This document shows positions 21,183 through 33,122 of a stretch of DNA of 64,000 bases, piece after piece; the stretch's first letter is position 1, and every line of letters begins with the position of its first letter. The position numbers were made by a program, and so were the translations under genes. Origin of the DNA: Bondarzewia mesenterica (taxonomy: Eukaryota > Basidiomycota > Agaricomycetes > Russulales > Bondarzewiaceae). The notes beneath the pieces are model-generated. The model saw nothing but the letters and a program-made list of their open reading frames with translations, was not told where the DNA came from and searched no databases. The DNA lies in assembly GCA_004802705.1 (NCBI GenBank), contig SGPL01000037.1, forward strand, positions 48,054 to 112,053, read 5' to 3'.

Positions 21183-22324
21183 TTACTTCTTCTGAGGCTC
21201 CTCGGCTTTTGGCGGAGGCACAGGCTTCAGCTCGTCTGGCTTCCGAGGCTCCGTACCATCGCCAACCTGCTCCCACGGCGACAACGACTCGAAGTTGCTG
21301 GAAAATCGAGAAGTGTGGGTAACTACTATCATTGAGCGACAATTGAGTGACGAACCGGAATGCCTGAGTGAGCTGCAGAGGTTCGTAAACGACCCGCTTA
21401 CGTTCCTCATCATATCGCACTTCTGTGTAGCCCTATGTCCACGGTATGAGCATCTTTCAATTTCTGCGAGATGGTGCGTTTCATGTCTTACGGTAAGGGG
21501 GAAGTCCTTTCGGAGAGGATGACCCTCAAACCCTAAAGTAGCCTGAGGGGTAGTCAAGTTTCCTCGATGGGACGAAACGTACCATAATCAGTCATAATCC
21601 TGCGACTGTAAATGGGTCAGTGATTGCAGAGAGGTCAGTGTTGACGATACATACAGATCAGGGTGGTCCTTGAAGAAAACACCGAACAAATCCCAAGTTT
21701 CCCTCTCATACCTGCAAGAATGAGACGAACACTATCCGAAAGTCCAAGGAAACTCACCAATCTGCCCCTCTGAACACAGCTGTAGCACTTGGAACAGCGT
21801 CAGCCTCTCCAGCATATGTCTTCACGCGGATCCTTGCCGCGTATTTAACGCTCAACAGGTTATACACGACCTCGAACCGCTTGTCACGCTCAGGAAAGTC
21901 TACGGCTGTGATATCCATGACGGATTTGAACTGGCATTGTGAATGATCGCGGAGGAACGTGAGGACAGGAACAACACCAGACGGGGAGATATGGAGTGTC
22001 AGTTCATCTTTGAGTACAGAGAACTGCTGAATGTATTTCGGCAGACATTGAATGAGATAAGATCCGTATTTGTGAAGCTGCTCAGTTGCCTCAGCATATT
22101 TCGTGAGGGTCGGGTTTGGAGAGGTGGATTCTGTGAAAGGGGAGGCCGACGCTGCAATGGCACATGTTTGATCATGAGCAGCCAGAAACGGGAGGACTGT
22201 ATGTACCTTGAGACGACCGGGTCGAGTGGATGGAGCGAGCAAAATGCGCTCCAGCAGTAGCAGCTGGCCGCACGGGAACGCTCTTGAGTAGCCTGCCTGC
22301 TCGGACGGCAACGCGTAACGACAT
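21183..22324 (-). CDS. NADH:ubiquinone oxidoreductase 30-kDa subunit (NDUFS3/NuoC family)
   Basis: Core peripheral-arm subunit of mitochondrial complex I. The start at 22322-22324 gives MSLRVAVRAGRLLKSVPVRP, an Arg/Ser-rich mitochondrial presequence continuing to FARSIHSTRS. After an intron come LHKYGSYLIQCLPKYIQQFS and LTFLRDHSQCQFKSVMDITA. Further exons give VDFPERDKRFEVVYNLLSV, then the signature [20 protein letters not shown] and GFEGHPLRKDFPLTGY. The C-terminal tail SPWEQVGDGTEP ends in a Pro/Lys-rich stretch at TAA 21183-21185. Length (about 270 residues) fits the fungal subunit. At least six introns are present. It is head to head with SPF27 with only 110 bp between start codons. Confidence 0.95.
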
Positions 22325-22434
22325 GGTTGAGTCGTTCGTTACTGACGCAGGCGACCAGCTCTTGCACTCCGAGCTATTGAAACTCCGCTCGGCCCTGTTC
22401 CGGCACCTCACCGACTCTGCTCTTAGCATCCGAC
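22325..22434. promoter_or_regulatory. 110-bp bidirectional promoter, NDUFS3 / SPF27
   Basis: Only 110 bp separate the two start codons, so both 5' leaders and core promoters must fit here or overlap the neighbouring coding sequence. I see no TATA or CCAAT box; the stretch is moderately GC-rich. Confidence 0.6.
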
Positions 22435-23277
22435 ATGGCCTCAGATTCTGAACCACAAGCTCCATTCTTTGACTCCCTTCCTTATTACGATAATGACCTT
22501 GAGGTCCACTCAATCCTTCGGGAAAAGGTTCAACATGAGCTAGCCGTAGAGACGCAAAAATCACAGCAGGACAAGCTGCATCCAGGCATCCCACCACCAC
22601 ATGAGTTATTCACTGTTCGTACATGGCCGACCTATGTGTCTCATGAGACTAATCTATTCATTTTCCTCTTAAGAACCACCCGTTTCTTGCTGCTGAGCTG
22701 AGACGCGTCGAAGCGCGGCAATCGCTCTCTGCAATCGACACTACACGATACCAACTTCCTGCCCCTACAACAACACCGGGGACTGATGAAGAGTGGAAGG
22801 CGGCATTGGACAATGCTCATGCGCAATTGGAACACCAACGTATAAGGTCTGGCGCCTCCCTTATATGTCCTCGGCCTAACATAGCATCTTCGCTTCTAAC
22901 ATCTTCGTTCATCCAGACATAATAATCTAGCTCTGCTTCAACAATATGGGAATAATGCATGGCGAATACACAACTTTCTTCTAGAAGCAGATACCAAAAA
23001 GGCTGAGAAGCTCTTGGAAGAGCTGAGGGAACAGACCACGGAGGTGAACAGAGACCGAAAAAATACTCAGGTATGTACTGCACCTTTACTCGCAGTGCAT
23101 GCAATTGACTTGTGCTTTACTGTACAGACTCGTATAGGCAACCAATTGACATCACTAGAAACACGCTGGACGGAACTCATTTCAAGCGTTCTTCAGATCG
23201 AGATGGCAAATGTCGCGCTTGAGGTGGAAGTTGATCTGCTTAATAGAAGGGAAACAGAGTTGGCCAGTGCTTTGTAA
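22435..23277 (+). CDS. pre-mRNA splicing factor SPF27/BCAS2 family
   Basis: SPF27 (Cwf7 in fission yeast) is a subunit of the PRP19/CDC5L spliceosome complex. The ATG gives MASDSEPQAPFFDSLPYYDN, where the motif DSLPYYDN is the family's N-terminal hallmark. Exon 1 (22435-22614) joins in phase 0 to NHPFLAAELRRVEARQSL. Later exons give EEWKAALDNAHAQLEHQRIR, NNLALLQQYGNNAWRIHNFL, and a coiled-coil C-terminus with EKLLEELREQTTEVNRDRK and QLTSLETRWTELISSVLQIE. The stop is at 23275-23277. About 225 residues, matching the family. Confidence 0.92.
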
Positions 23278-23890
23278 CGATGGACTATTGTCATTATTCC
23301 GGTCTGTGTAATCTACTTTTGCCCTTGTTCCGTGTGTTGTTATATTACGGGTGTTCTGTGTTCTGGAACCTCTGCGGTCCGGCTATGAAAACGACCTTGA
23401 CAAGCTCAAGTTGCATCGTCCCGTACTCTCATTACGTTTCAGGTCGATTTATTCCCTCTATAAGTATTACCGCCTTCTCCGCAAAGGTCATGATGTAGTA
23501 AACGAGTTGATACAGGTTGATACTCTGAGCGTAGATGCTTTCCCAAGCTGAACGATATTCCCTGATATAGCCTGATATTCCAAAGTTGAGGACCTCATTG
23601 AAAGAAACTGGCCGGCACGGGCCGAGAACCTTCCTCTTTAGCACATAGCTCCTCCCCGGCCGTACTGGTACCGTGCTTGATATTCACTTGGACCTGCTGG
23701 TCACTTCCGTTCTTACATCTTGGGTTGCAGGCCACCGACAGGTGCGTAGTCGACCACTGTATGTTTTTCACCTGGAAACATTTTAACATTTCGCCCTCTT
23801 TCGGTGATTTTGAAACCCTAATTCAGGTCCTGCACTATAAAGCAAGCCGAGACCGCAAGGTAAACAACAGTAGCGTCTGGCGACGCGTTT
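23278..23890. other. intergenic region between SPF27 and PRRC2-like genes
   Basis: About 610 bp on the way into the next plus-strand gene; it contains the SPF27 3' end and the downstream promoter. No supported coding exon. Confidence 0.4.
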
Positions 23891-26800
23891 ATGGAGAATA
23901 CAGATATCGTGACACAGGGGATCTCAGGACCATCTGTATCGGTGGGAGGGGTTGAGGGGATCTCAGATGGCGCTTCACAGGCAACGACATCGGTCTTGCC
24001 TGAGCCTGAGCGACCTCCTGCTGTGGCTGAGCTGAAGGCGGGGGTTGGTGCGCCTCAGGGTTCTGCGACGTCTCCCGTCTTTCTTACGTCGCTGAAGGGG
24101 TCAGGTACAGGAGGAACGAGCATTACAACAGGAGCCGGTGTTCCCCATCCGAAGAAATACAGTGCCGTGAATATCAACAAGAAATTCTTGGAGAAGAATT
24201 ACTCGGCGTCTGGCTCAAGTCACACATCCGCGTCTGCCACACCCAAGTTAGTTGGTGTTGCCGGTACGTTTTCTCTTACGAGCAGTTGTCAGACTTTGAC
24301 AAGTATCTAATACTGTCGCGATTTGGATGACCAGCAAAGCCTGCGCCCCAACCCACTATCCCCCATTCTCGTTTGGTCACGACGAAGCTTACTGCCCTGC
24401 CCCAACTCTCTACGACCACAGGTCCAGGATGGTCTCGCCCTTCCTCTACCGCACCTTCCGCCACACCCTCTGTCGCACCCTCCCCAGCCCCCGCCGGAAG
24501 CTCGAGCAATCCCAATCCACCTGCACCAGCATCTCACCTACCACCGCAGCTCCCGCATGCAGGGAAGGTCATCCAACCGCAGCCTCGTGGCATAAGTCCA
24601 AGCTCCGCGGCAAAGGAATCAACCAATGGCTCAAACAAACTTGTTTGGGGTAATCTGAGGGGTGGGTCTCGCGCCACCGCTACATCGGATGCCAAAGTTC
24701 AAAATGACTTTCCAACAGCTGCAGAGGCAGCACAGGGTACGCCTAGACATTTTTCGCCATCATGGAAGTAGCCAACACAAAGTTCTTCCGCCTATACTAG
24801 GTCGCGTAACTAAGTATGTGGAAAAGAATGCCCCACCAGAAGCCGCTGCCGTTCAAAATCAAGAAGATGCAGACACATTTCGTGGCGTTCATCTCGATCC
24901 CAACGCGCATCACTGGGATGAGGTCTGTCATTATACTATCAGTCTCCACGCGTGTCGACCTTATTGACTTTAATTTTCGGCAGGAGGAGGAAGATAACGA
25001 CGATTTCTTGGGCGGGGTCATCGAATTTGGTGATGGCCGACAATACAAAATCCAGCCTGCTGACACTTCTCCCGCTACCTCGCCTTCTCGAGATTTACCA
25101 CCATCTGCAGAGTCTAGCGGAGAAAAGTTAGGTGAACCCACCGACCATACTCATCCTCCGGTCAAGAAAGAGGATAGATTCGCCGATGACTTTGATCGAA
25201 GTTGGCCGCGGTCAAGGACACTGCCATCACCTGGCCGATCCCGGGGTGCACCTTCTCATGTCCCTCCTTCTTCTACTTCTTCCCAGTCTCCACAAGAGCC
25301 GTCTCGTGTACTGTTCAACGAGCGGTCCAATAGGTTGGAGCCTTACTCATATTCTCACTCCCGACATGCGAATACTGGTATGTCATTTTCTTGCATCTTC
25401 AATGTTATTTTCCCTTAAGACCTGTCATAGGTCTAGGTGAGAGCAGAAATAGTCGTGACGTTCCACCACACCATAATATGCGGCTTTTGGAGAAGTCTGG
25501 ATTCGAGCGCTCTCGCCAAAGTTTCTCTGGAGCAGGCAGCGATCAGCATAAAGTCTTTAAGGAATTTAGACTGGACACTTCTTCGACCTTCGTGTCTGAG
25601 GACTGGCATCGGGATCGTGGAAGACGGATTTCCACCATGGGCGATGCTTATGCCCATGAGCCTAAACGAGACTTGTCGAGAGAAGGTGGAAGACAATTAC
25701 CTCCCCATCTATCGGATATGGGTCCTCCAACCCTTCCACTCCATCGGCCATCGACTAGAGAATCGTGGCATCAGTACTCTTCGCGGGAAGATGCTTCATC
25801 GGTGGCAAGTCACGCGCTTCGTTCTCCCAGCCTCACGCGTAATTCTGTCCTCTCTGAGGTATCTCCCACATCATCGACAGTCCCTCTCGCTGATATGGAA
25901 GAGGTTCGCAAGGCCGCTATGCACTCTGCGGCCGAGCGTGCTAGGCTTAGACGACAGCAGGAGGAAGAGGAGCGAGAAAAGGAGAAGGAACGCGCTCGTA
26001 AGAAGGCTGCTGAGTTGGAGGAGAAGATGAATGCAGACAAGGAAAAGACCTTACGGGATGCTAAGGTGAGTCATCTGCACAGTTGTTCTCAGGCAGGTGC
26101 GGATATTGATTCCTATCTAGAAGCCTGTAGAACCAGCACCGCCAGCACAGGTAGCGAGCCCGTTGCAGTCGGAAACGGCGAATGCTATTCCTGACTCTGG
26201 TACTTCGGCATCTGAGAATCCAGCTCTTTCACGGCCTCCATCCTTAAAGCCGGTCTCGCGAGATCTTGATGGTGCACATCGTCCCTGGATGACACGATCG
26301 ACATCCTTCCGGGGCTCTCAGGCGGCCCCTGATGGAACTTCAGTTTCGGAGCCTGAGTTTTGGCGAAGAACAGCTGCTCCGTTACCACCTCGTGCACTGC
26401 GTCATCTTCCCCGCTCAGAACCCACGCAACCGCCACCATCTCTTGCTCCACCGCCTGAATTTCCTGAAGCCGAATTATTCTCTCTCGGCTCAGAAGAAGG
26501 TCTGGAAGAGGTGGATTTTTCCGAACTTGGCAAACTCGTTGGTATCGAGGAAGAGCCTTCCGTACTCATCCCTTCGTCCACACCATTTGAAGCACCGAGG
26601 AGACCACCGAGGCCAGTAGCCAGCGACTTCTTCGACGATCGGCCGCCTGCGCGTGAACCTCCCGTGCTCTCGAAAAGTGATACCGTATCGACGTGGAGAC
26701 GGAAGTCGTCTTTCAGTACTGTGGATGGAAATACACCGGCGGCGACCTCTGCCACTCAGGCTGAGTCATCAGATGAGATGGAAAAGGATGGTACTCCCGG

Positions 26801-29246
26801 TGGGGAAGTGGCCCATTCACCTGGATCGTCCGTAGATATCGAGAGCGCGCCGTCATCACCCCCCAAACCTCACGCGTCTTCAGATCATGGTCCAGCGAAC
26901 AACTCTTTTTCACAGACCCTGGTGGTGCCCCCCCATCTCTCATCACAACGTTCACCACGTTCTGCGGCATATCGAGAGGCTTCAATGTCTACGCTGGACG
27001 ATACAATGTCACGGATCAAGGGAGCATTGAACGGCATGCTGATTCATGATGCCCATCGCGAAGCACTATCAAATGGCTCTTTAGAGACATCAGCTGATCT
27101 AAAGTCGGCGGAGAGGTCGAAACCAGCCATACTACCTCCACCTACACAAAATGCTGATCCTGCGAAGCTGACGAAGTGGATCCCGCCAGCCCTGCGAGCC
27201 AAAAGAGCTGCTCCGGAATGTGCAGTACCTCGAGAAGTCTTTGACGTGACGGCCACGGAACCTCCTGAATCGCCGAAGCCTGCATGGAACGTATGTCACA
27301 TGCAGCTACCAAAGATCTCGCAACCCGTAGAGCCGTTATCGAGAAAGCAAATCCACCATTGGAAACTGTCGCCAGTTCAAGTTCGATGGGATATCCTGTC
27401 TTTCGACCCCCCCGTGGAAGGCATGACTCGCAAGGATTTCTCACTGAACGATGTTTTGTTCCGCAAGCTTTCAGCGTCCAAGGGAAAACCGAAGTACAGG
27501 GTCTCGTTGCCAAAGGCCGATTTGTCGAGGATTGTGGTTGGCAACGCTGAAGCACTGAGTCCTAAAGTCAACCTTCCCGTGAAACCGCCTATCACCAAGT
27601 CGAGCGTAGGTGTATTTAGCAAGCCTCGAGAGGCTGATGACTTGGCTACTTGGAGACAAAGACAGTCGTCTTCTGGCCAAGCAGGGCAGGCACAAGATAG
27701 TCTTGAGGTCGAGCAGCTTGAAACCGTCAGTCGGTCACCACCCCCTGACACCGAGACCGTCAATGTCCAGGATAGCTTATTAAAACCAGAGGCATCGGCA
27801 TCCGTGTCAGGCTCTATTGATGGATTATCTAGGCCGAGAACACAACCCAAGATGCCTGTGGGGGCCAGTGTTGCTTTCTATCGCGATTCACAAGTTGATG
27901 CTGGTCAGATCAAGTCACCCGTACAGTTCATCGTCACAAGCGAGTTAGAGGATGAGCATCCCTCGCAGGTTGTTCTCCCGCCTCCCTCGGCGGATGCGAA
28001 GCCTATCGAGCCGAAGGCAAGCATTGGTAATGCGGTGACCAGCAGCACTGTATCCTCGCCTCATGGGAACGAGCTGAAGTGTCCTCCATCTCGTGACCAG
28101 GCGGAGAGCAAGAGTTCAGATGAATCGGTAGGTCGAATTTTAACAAAATCTATAGACAATGCACACTGAATAACTTTCTTGCAGTCCGATCAAGCTCCTA
28201 TCACGCCACCGTCTCAAACTTCGACTTCATGGACGAAGTCCCCCAGCGCTTTTGCGGTCAAGGACTCGCCTGCACGTCCTCCAGATCCGGAGCACCTGAA
28301 GTTGCTATGGTCACAAACGTCCACAAAAGCTGAGGCGCCTGCTATAAACTCGCTGGAGGGCATCGCAGACGATCTGCAATCAGTGCCGTTTACTTTGCAG
28401 GAAGTGAAGTCTGAGGATGGAGAGACACCGCCACCGACTGCCTCGAGGCCTCCGACATCTGGCGGCCCATCTCGGATGTCATTGCACGACGTCACCCGTG
28501 CATTCCAGCAAGTTCCGTCGTCGCCTGCTGGCTCGATGCACAAAGCACCACATCCGCCTGCACCTCATTCATCATTGTCTAATTCGACGACTGTCCGCCA
28601 GGCCAGTTATCCTCATCCTACTTCTGCTCCTAACGCCAACATGCGCCCGGCTTATCTAGCATACCCATCCCCCATGATGAGCCACTCTCCGGCGCCGGGA
28701 GTGATGTATTCTCATGCCATGAGTCCCAGCCCCGCCCCTCCCATGGTAGTCAACGGCCCTTCGCCTCAGTATGCTCAGCCGATGTGGATGTCGGTGGCAC
28801 AGACACCGGGAACGATGATGCGGCCGCTTCCCACATCATATCCTGCACAGTACATGCCATACCCATCTCAAGGCCCTGCGCCTACCATGTACGCGGCCTC
28901 ACCGATAATGCAGAATGCGCAAGTACAAGCAAGGCCTTCCGGTCCGCAAAATCGTGGTCGAACACCATCGGTCATGAGCCCCGTCATGTCGCATGCAGGA
29001 GTCCCACATCCTCATTCTCATCAACACACGGCCATGCCGATGTATCCGGGCAGCCCCGTGATGATGCATGCGCCTCCGCCGGTAATACAGGTGCAGCAAG
29101 GGTATCCCGCACCTGGGCGAGGGGAAGTGCACAGTCCGTACCCTATACCTGGGATGCCTATGATGCAACAGAACCATGTTCCACCACCGTCACATCAGAC
29201 TGGTTATGCACCTGGCCCACCCAACTATGTTCGGCCGCCATGGTAA
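23891..29246 (+). CDS. large disordered protein, PRRC2/BAT2-like
   Basis: About 1,680 residues in at least seven exons. The order of motifs recalls the BAT2/PRRC2 N-terminus. It has a basic KKYSAVNINKKFLEKNY box, a Pro/Ser linker, DFPTAAEAAQ (compare EEFPTLQAAG in PRRC2), and an acidic EEDNDDFLGGVIEFGDGRQY box. A charged helix follows, AAERARLRRQQEEEEREKE, corresponding to AVERARRRREEEER. The rest is Ser/Pro-rich with short ordered islands such as LTKWIPPALRAKRA and RKDFSLNDVLFRKLS. The C-terminal exon (from 28184) is rich in Pro, Met, Tyr and Gln and ends YVRPPW at 29246. PRRC2 proteins bind RNA and translation factors and enter stress granules; a similar role here is inference. The 2-kb exon 26140-28108 is unusually long for this locus. 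Confidence 0.7.
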
Positions 29247-29503
29247 TTGTTACGTACGCAGAGCTTGCTTGCTATCATATGTTTTCTTCATCACGCAGTT
29301 TATACACTGATACTTCTTTGTGTTGTCCTTGTCGTTCGTCGTTAAGTTACCGTATCATGCGATCAATTACCATATAGCTCTCGTGCAAACATTCGATGGT
29401 ATTGTGCACGCTCTAAGGCCCGTGACCGAAATCTTCCAAGAGTATTAGATCTATCGTAAACGCAAGGTAAGTGTAAAGTCACAGATCTACGCAATGTACA
29501 GCT
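29247..29503. terminator. convergent 3' region, PRRC2-like / succinyl-CoA ligase
   Basis: 257 bp between two stop codons, so both transcripts must end here or overlap. No hairpin or other gene was recognised. Confidence 0.35.
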
Positions 29504-31269
29504 CTATGCCGCCGCCAATTGAGCGGCGCGTTCCGCCGCATCATCCAGACCGTCGAAGGGGATGATCTTCAGCCCAGACTGACGGATCATCCTATTAAAT
29601 CGATATCTATTTAGCGGGAATAGTATAAGAGAGGTGGACTCGAATCGTACTCTTTGGCCTCATCTTCCTTCGTGCCCTTCAAACGGACGACCAAGGGAAT
29701 GGTCAAAGACAACTCTTTCGCCGCCTTGATGAGACCCTCAGCGATGTAGTCGCAGCGCATGATACCTGTCAAACTCTGTGAGCGGAAAGGTACTTCGCAC
29801 CAACATGATAATCTTACCACCAAAGATGTTGATGAAAATACTCTTCACCTTGGCATCAGAGACGAGGATCTCAAACGCCTTCTTGACAGTATCGGGAGTA
29901 GCACCTCTGTTAATATATGAGTGCGGTTCAAAATCATTAAGAAAGGTCAATTGGAACGAACCCTCCAACATCCAAGAAGTTCGCCGGCTGACCTCCGTGG
30001 AGAGCAAGGACGTCCATCGTGGCCATGGCAAGACCGGCGCCATTGACCAAACAGCCGATGTTGCCGTCGAGCTTGATGAAGTTAAGGTTGGCCTTCTGTG
30101 CCTCGACCTCAGAAGGCTCTTCCTGGGAGATATCACGGAGCGCGAATATATCTGCCTGACGGAACTCCGCATTGTCATCGAAGCCAAACTTGGCATCCAT
30201 GCTGTTCGTAATGGTTAAATCCGTGTTATCACGCTCAAGCTGGAGGAGAGCTTACCAAAGGACATGGCCGTCGTCAGTCTCACCCAGAGGGTTGATTTCA
30301 ATCTGCGTGGCATCCTTGTCCTTGAAGATCTTGTACAGGTTGATGAAGATGTCAGCAGCCTCCTGCTTAGCCTGCTGTGACTTGAAGCCAAGCTTGTTAG
30401 CAATGTCGAGTGCAGACTCCTTGGTGAGTCCAGTCGAGAGAGGAATAGGTGTCGTGATAATAGCGCTGGGGTCTTTGGCCGCGACTTCTTCGATATTCAT
30501 ACCACCCTGCGCGGACGCGACCAGAACAACACCTTCAGAAGCACGGTCGTTGAGAACCGCAACGTAATACTCGTGCGCGGGATCGCGGCGCTCCGCAAGC
30601 ATGACCTTCGGAATCACAATCAGAGAATCACACGAAACAGGGTATGGGGTGGACATACGGTATTGCAGATGCGGCCTCCAGTACCAGTTTGTTTAGTAAT
30701 CAGTTTCGCGCCAAGCATCTTGCTAGCAAAGTCTTTTGCTTGCTCAGGACTGTTTTTCACAACATTTCGACATACACAGTTAGTACCAAAAAAAATCACA
30801 TGAATTCATGCCCAGGACATACGTATCGACTTTGTGCACACCGCCCTGCAAGCCATTGTCAAACTTTCCCTTTCCACGCCCACCAGCGAGAACCTGCGCC
30901 TTGATAACGGCGCCGGTCTTGCCTGTGATAAGTATTTTGTGAGCAAACAGTTCGTTTAAGGAAGAAACCGACGCACTGAAGGCCTTAGCGGCATCGAAGG
31001 CCTCTTCAGGCGTTTTCGCAGGGAGGCTCTTTGGCGTAGGTATGCCGTACTTCACGAAGAACAGAATAAGTATCCGCCAGATGAGGGAGAATTTCGAGAG
31101 CCATACCGAGTTTAGCAGTTTCACAGATTGGTATTCATGAATAGACAAGAAGCGCCTCTGGCCCGCAGACACAGCCTGGTGAATTCATGAATTAGTGTGT
31201 GCGACGTTGTATAAAAATGAAGAAACGCACACGGGTGAAAGAACCTGCTTTCCTGAGCGATGCAAGCAT
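29504..31269 (-). CDS. LSC2: succinyl-CoA ligase beta subunit, mitochondrial
   Basis: Beta subunit of the citric-acid-cycle enzyme that converts succinyl-CoA to succinate with NTP formation. The start at 31267-31269 gives [13 protein letters not shown], then after an intron [17 protein letters not shown]: a presequence followed by the canonical LSIHEYQS start of the mature protein. The ATP-grasp part shows [24 protein letters not shown] and [17 protein letters not shown] (Mg-binding Glu/Asn). Downstream are [58 protein letters not shown] and [13 protein letters not shown]. The protein ends [10 protein letters not shown] at TAG 29504-29506. All expected motifs are present. At least eight introns. 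Nucleotide specificity (ATP or GTP) is not decided here. Confidence 0.95.
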
Positions 31270-31845
31270 TTCAAGGAAGATGGGAGACTGACAGGTCGGA
31301 TTCGGAGAAGTCCTAAGTACTAATGTAAAACGCTTACGTCAGCAGCCTATCGGCAGGTATAAGGCGCCATCTCCGATGATGTCGATATTTTTTCCAACCA
31401 GAACGACGACGACGGTGGACGACTCTGAGCGCACTCTTCCTGTCTCTCACCCGCCCCATCTTCTCCGGAATTTGGTCCATGGGCACAGTTCTGGCAGATA
31501 GTTACTCTCGCTTTGAGTGAGGACAGCTACTAATTTCCATGGGCTGTCCACAATTATGTAGAGAGACACGTCTCAATTTTCCATATGTATGACATCTGAT
31601 TTTTGTGCTTATCCATGTGCGTTTCGTTATACATAAGTATCCCAAGTCTGCCGGCAGGCGTGGCCGACACTCTGCACGCCTTGCGCCTGCCTGCCTGCAT
31701 TATTCCCCGCCACATCGGAAGGCATGACTGCATTTCAGAGACGAGTTCGCCAGCAGCTGGCGGTGAACCTGACGTGACTATTTACCACCATCGTTTTTAC
31801 AACCCACCCTGTCCCCGCCTTATTTCCTCTTGAACATATCTTACA
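31270..31845. promoter_or_regulatory. divergent promoter region, LSC2 / DinB-like
   Basis: About 575 bp between two start codons. No coding exon is supported. No TATA box is clear. Confidence 0.4.
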
Positions 31846-32730
31846 ATGTCTAACATGGTAGAGTCTGCACCTTACGCGATTTCTTCCTTGCCCACACAGA
31901 ATGTTTCATCATCCACCGCCAAGGCTCAGAGTGGCAATCATCGCTCTGCCGACGAAATGTGCAACCTCGACCAGCTGTTGGACGTTTCAACCAAAGTCCT
32001 CGGTCAAGCCATTGATCTTCTTGATAACTCGCTCAATTCAGATGACCAGCTCACCGTGAGCTCGGCATACCTGCCTGGATCCACCATCGGTGATTGCCTG
32101 CTTTGCCCGCACCTTGAATTGACCTCGTCTAACGCCGCACTGGCAGGAAAACACCTGCGGCATGCTCGCGACCATTTCGTTCTTCTTCTTGAATGCATTG
32201 CTTCCCCACCACCCCATGTGCTTTCGTACGATAAGCGCTCGAGAAACACGCCCATGGAGTCCAGTCGGCAGGCCGCACGGGGCGCCATTCTGGAGACCAT
32301 TGCAAAGCTGAATGCTATCGTACCGCAGAGCAGACTGGACACGCCTCTTATTTTGAACGCCGTCACTCCGTATGACCAGACATTCCAATCAACATTCGGA
32401 AGGGAGGTGGGTTATATTATGTTCGCCATTCGCACACGCCTTTGGTCGGCGGCTGATCGGCGATACATAGCTGTGGTTTGCTAGCCTGCACGCTGTTCAC
32501 CATTGGTCCATGGTACGCTTCCCATCTCTCTATTGGTTTCTGTGCTAAGTTGTGCCCACAGGTACGGGTCATCACGGGAGAATTGGTTTGTTTTTGACAT
32601 TTCTCCTCTCCATCATATTGATTTTTTTTTACGAGCGCAGAACATTCAACTGGAAGAAACCTTTGGTTTTGCGCCCTCTACACTGGTGCATCAAGGCAAG
32701 GATGGACCATTAGGAAAAGCAAAGATATGA
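31846..32730 (+). CDS. DinB/YfiT-like four-helix protein
   Basis: The product (about 245 residues) starts MSNMVESAPYAISSLPTQNV. It carries the two hallmarks of the DinB-like fold: a helix with GKHLRHARDHFVLLLECI near residue 105, and, after an intron at about 32407-32470, LWFASLHAVHHWSMVRV. In DinB-family proteins His residues in these helices form a metal site; here the His of RDHF and the two of SLHAVHH are candidates. Two further short introns lead to EETFGFAPSTLVHQGKDG and the stop at 32728-32730. Most relatives I know are bacterial and of unknown reaction. No signal peptide is seen. It is tandem to RPD3, 392 bp upstream of its start. Confidence 0.65.
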
Positions 32731-33122
32731 TGTGAGGTTCACACCGAGTTTTGTTTCCATTTACGCTCTGAGTTGCCATGTTTGCACCGTCCGCCGTTTG
32801 TTTTGCTACTATCGTTTTNTTGTTTTCTTGATCAGTAATTTTTTCGGCACAATTGTGATTGCGAAGTACAGCACTCATTGAAGTCTTTGATAATAATGTG
32901 CTATTCAATTGTTCAAACTTCGCGACCATGATATGCCCTCAGGGCGTTAGGGATGAATCGATGACGTACTCTGTTTGAATCGGAGGCTGTTGGACAACAA
33001 CACCACGTGTCGGAGTCTCGCAAATCCGGGATTCGTCTCAGCGAACCTGCTCTGCCACAATCCCGCAATACTCGCGATCTCGTTTTCCTCCATCTCTAAT
33101 TGCGTACATACTAAACACAATC
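32731..33122. other. intergenic region upstream of RPD3
   Basis: About 390 bp with an isolated N at 32819. T-rich 3' region of the previous gene followed by the RPD3 promoter; no supported gene. Confidence 0.4.

Noticed and set aside
26402..27850. Several minus-strand frames inside the 2-kb exon of the PRRC2-like gene
   Set aside because: Antisense shadows of one long open exon on the plus strand.
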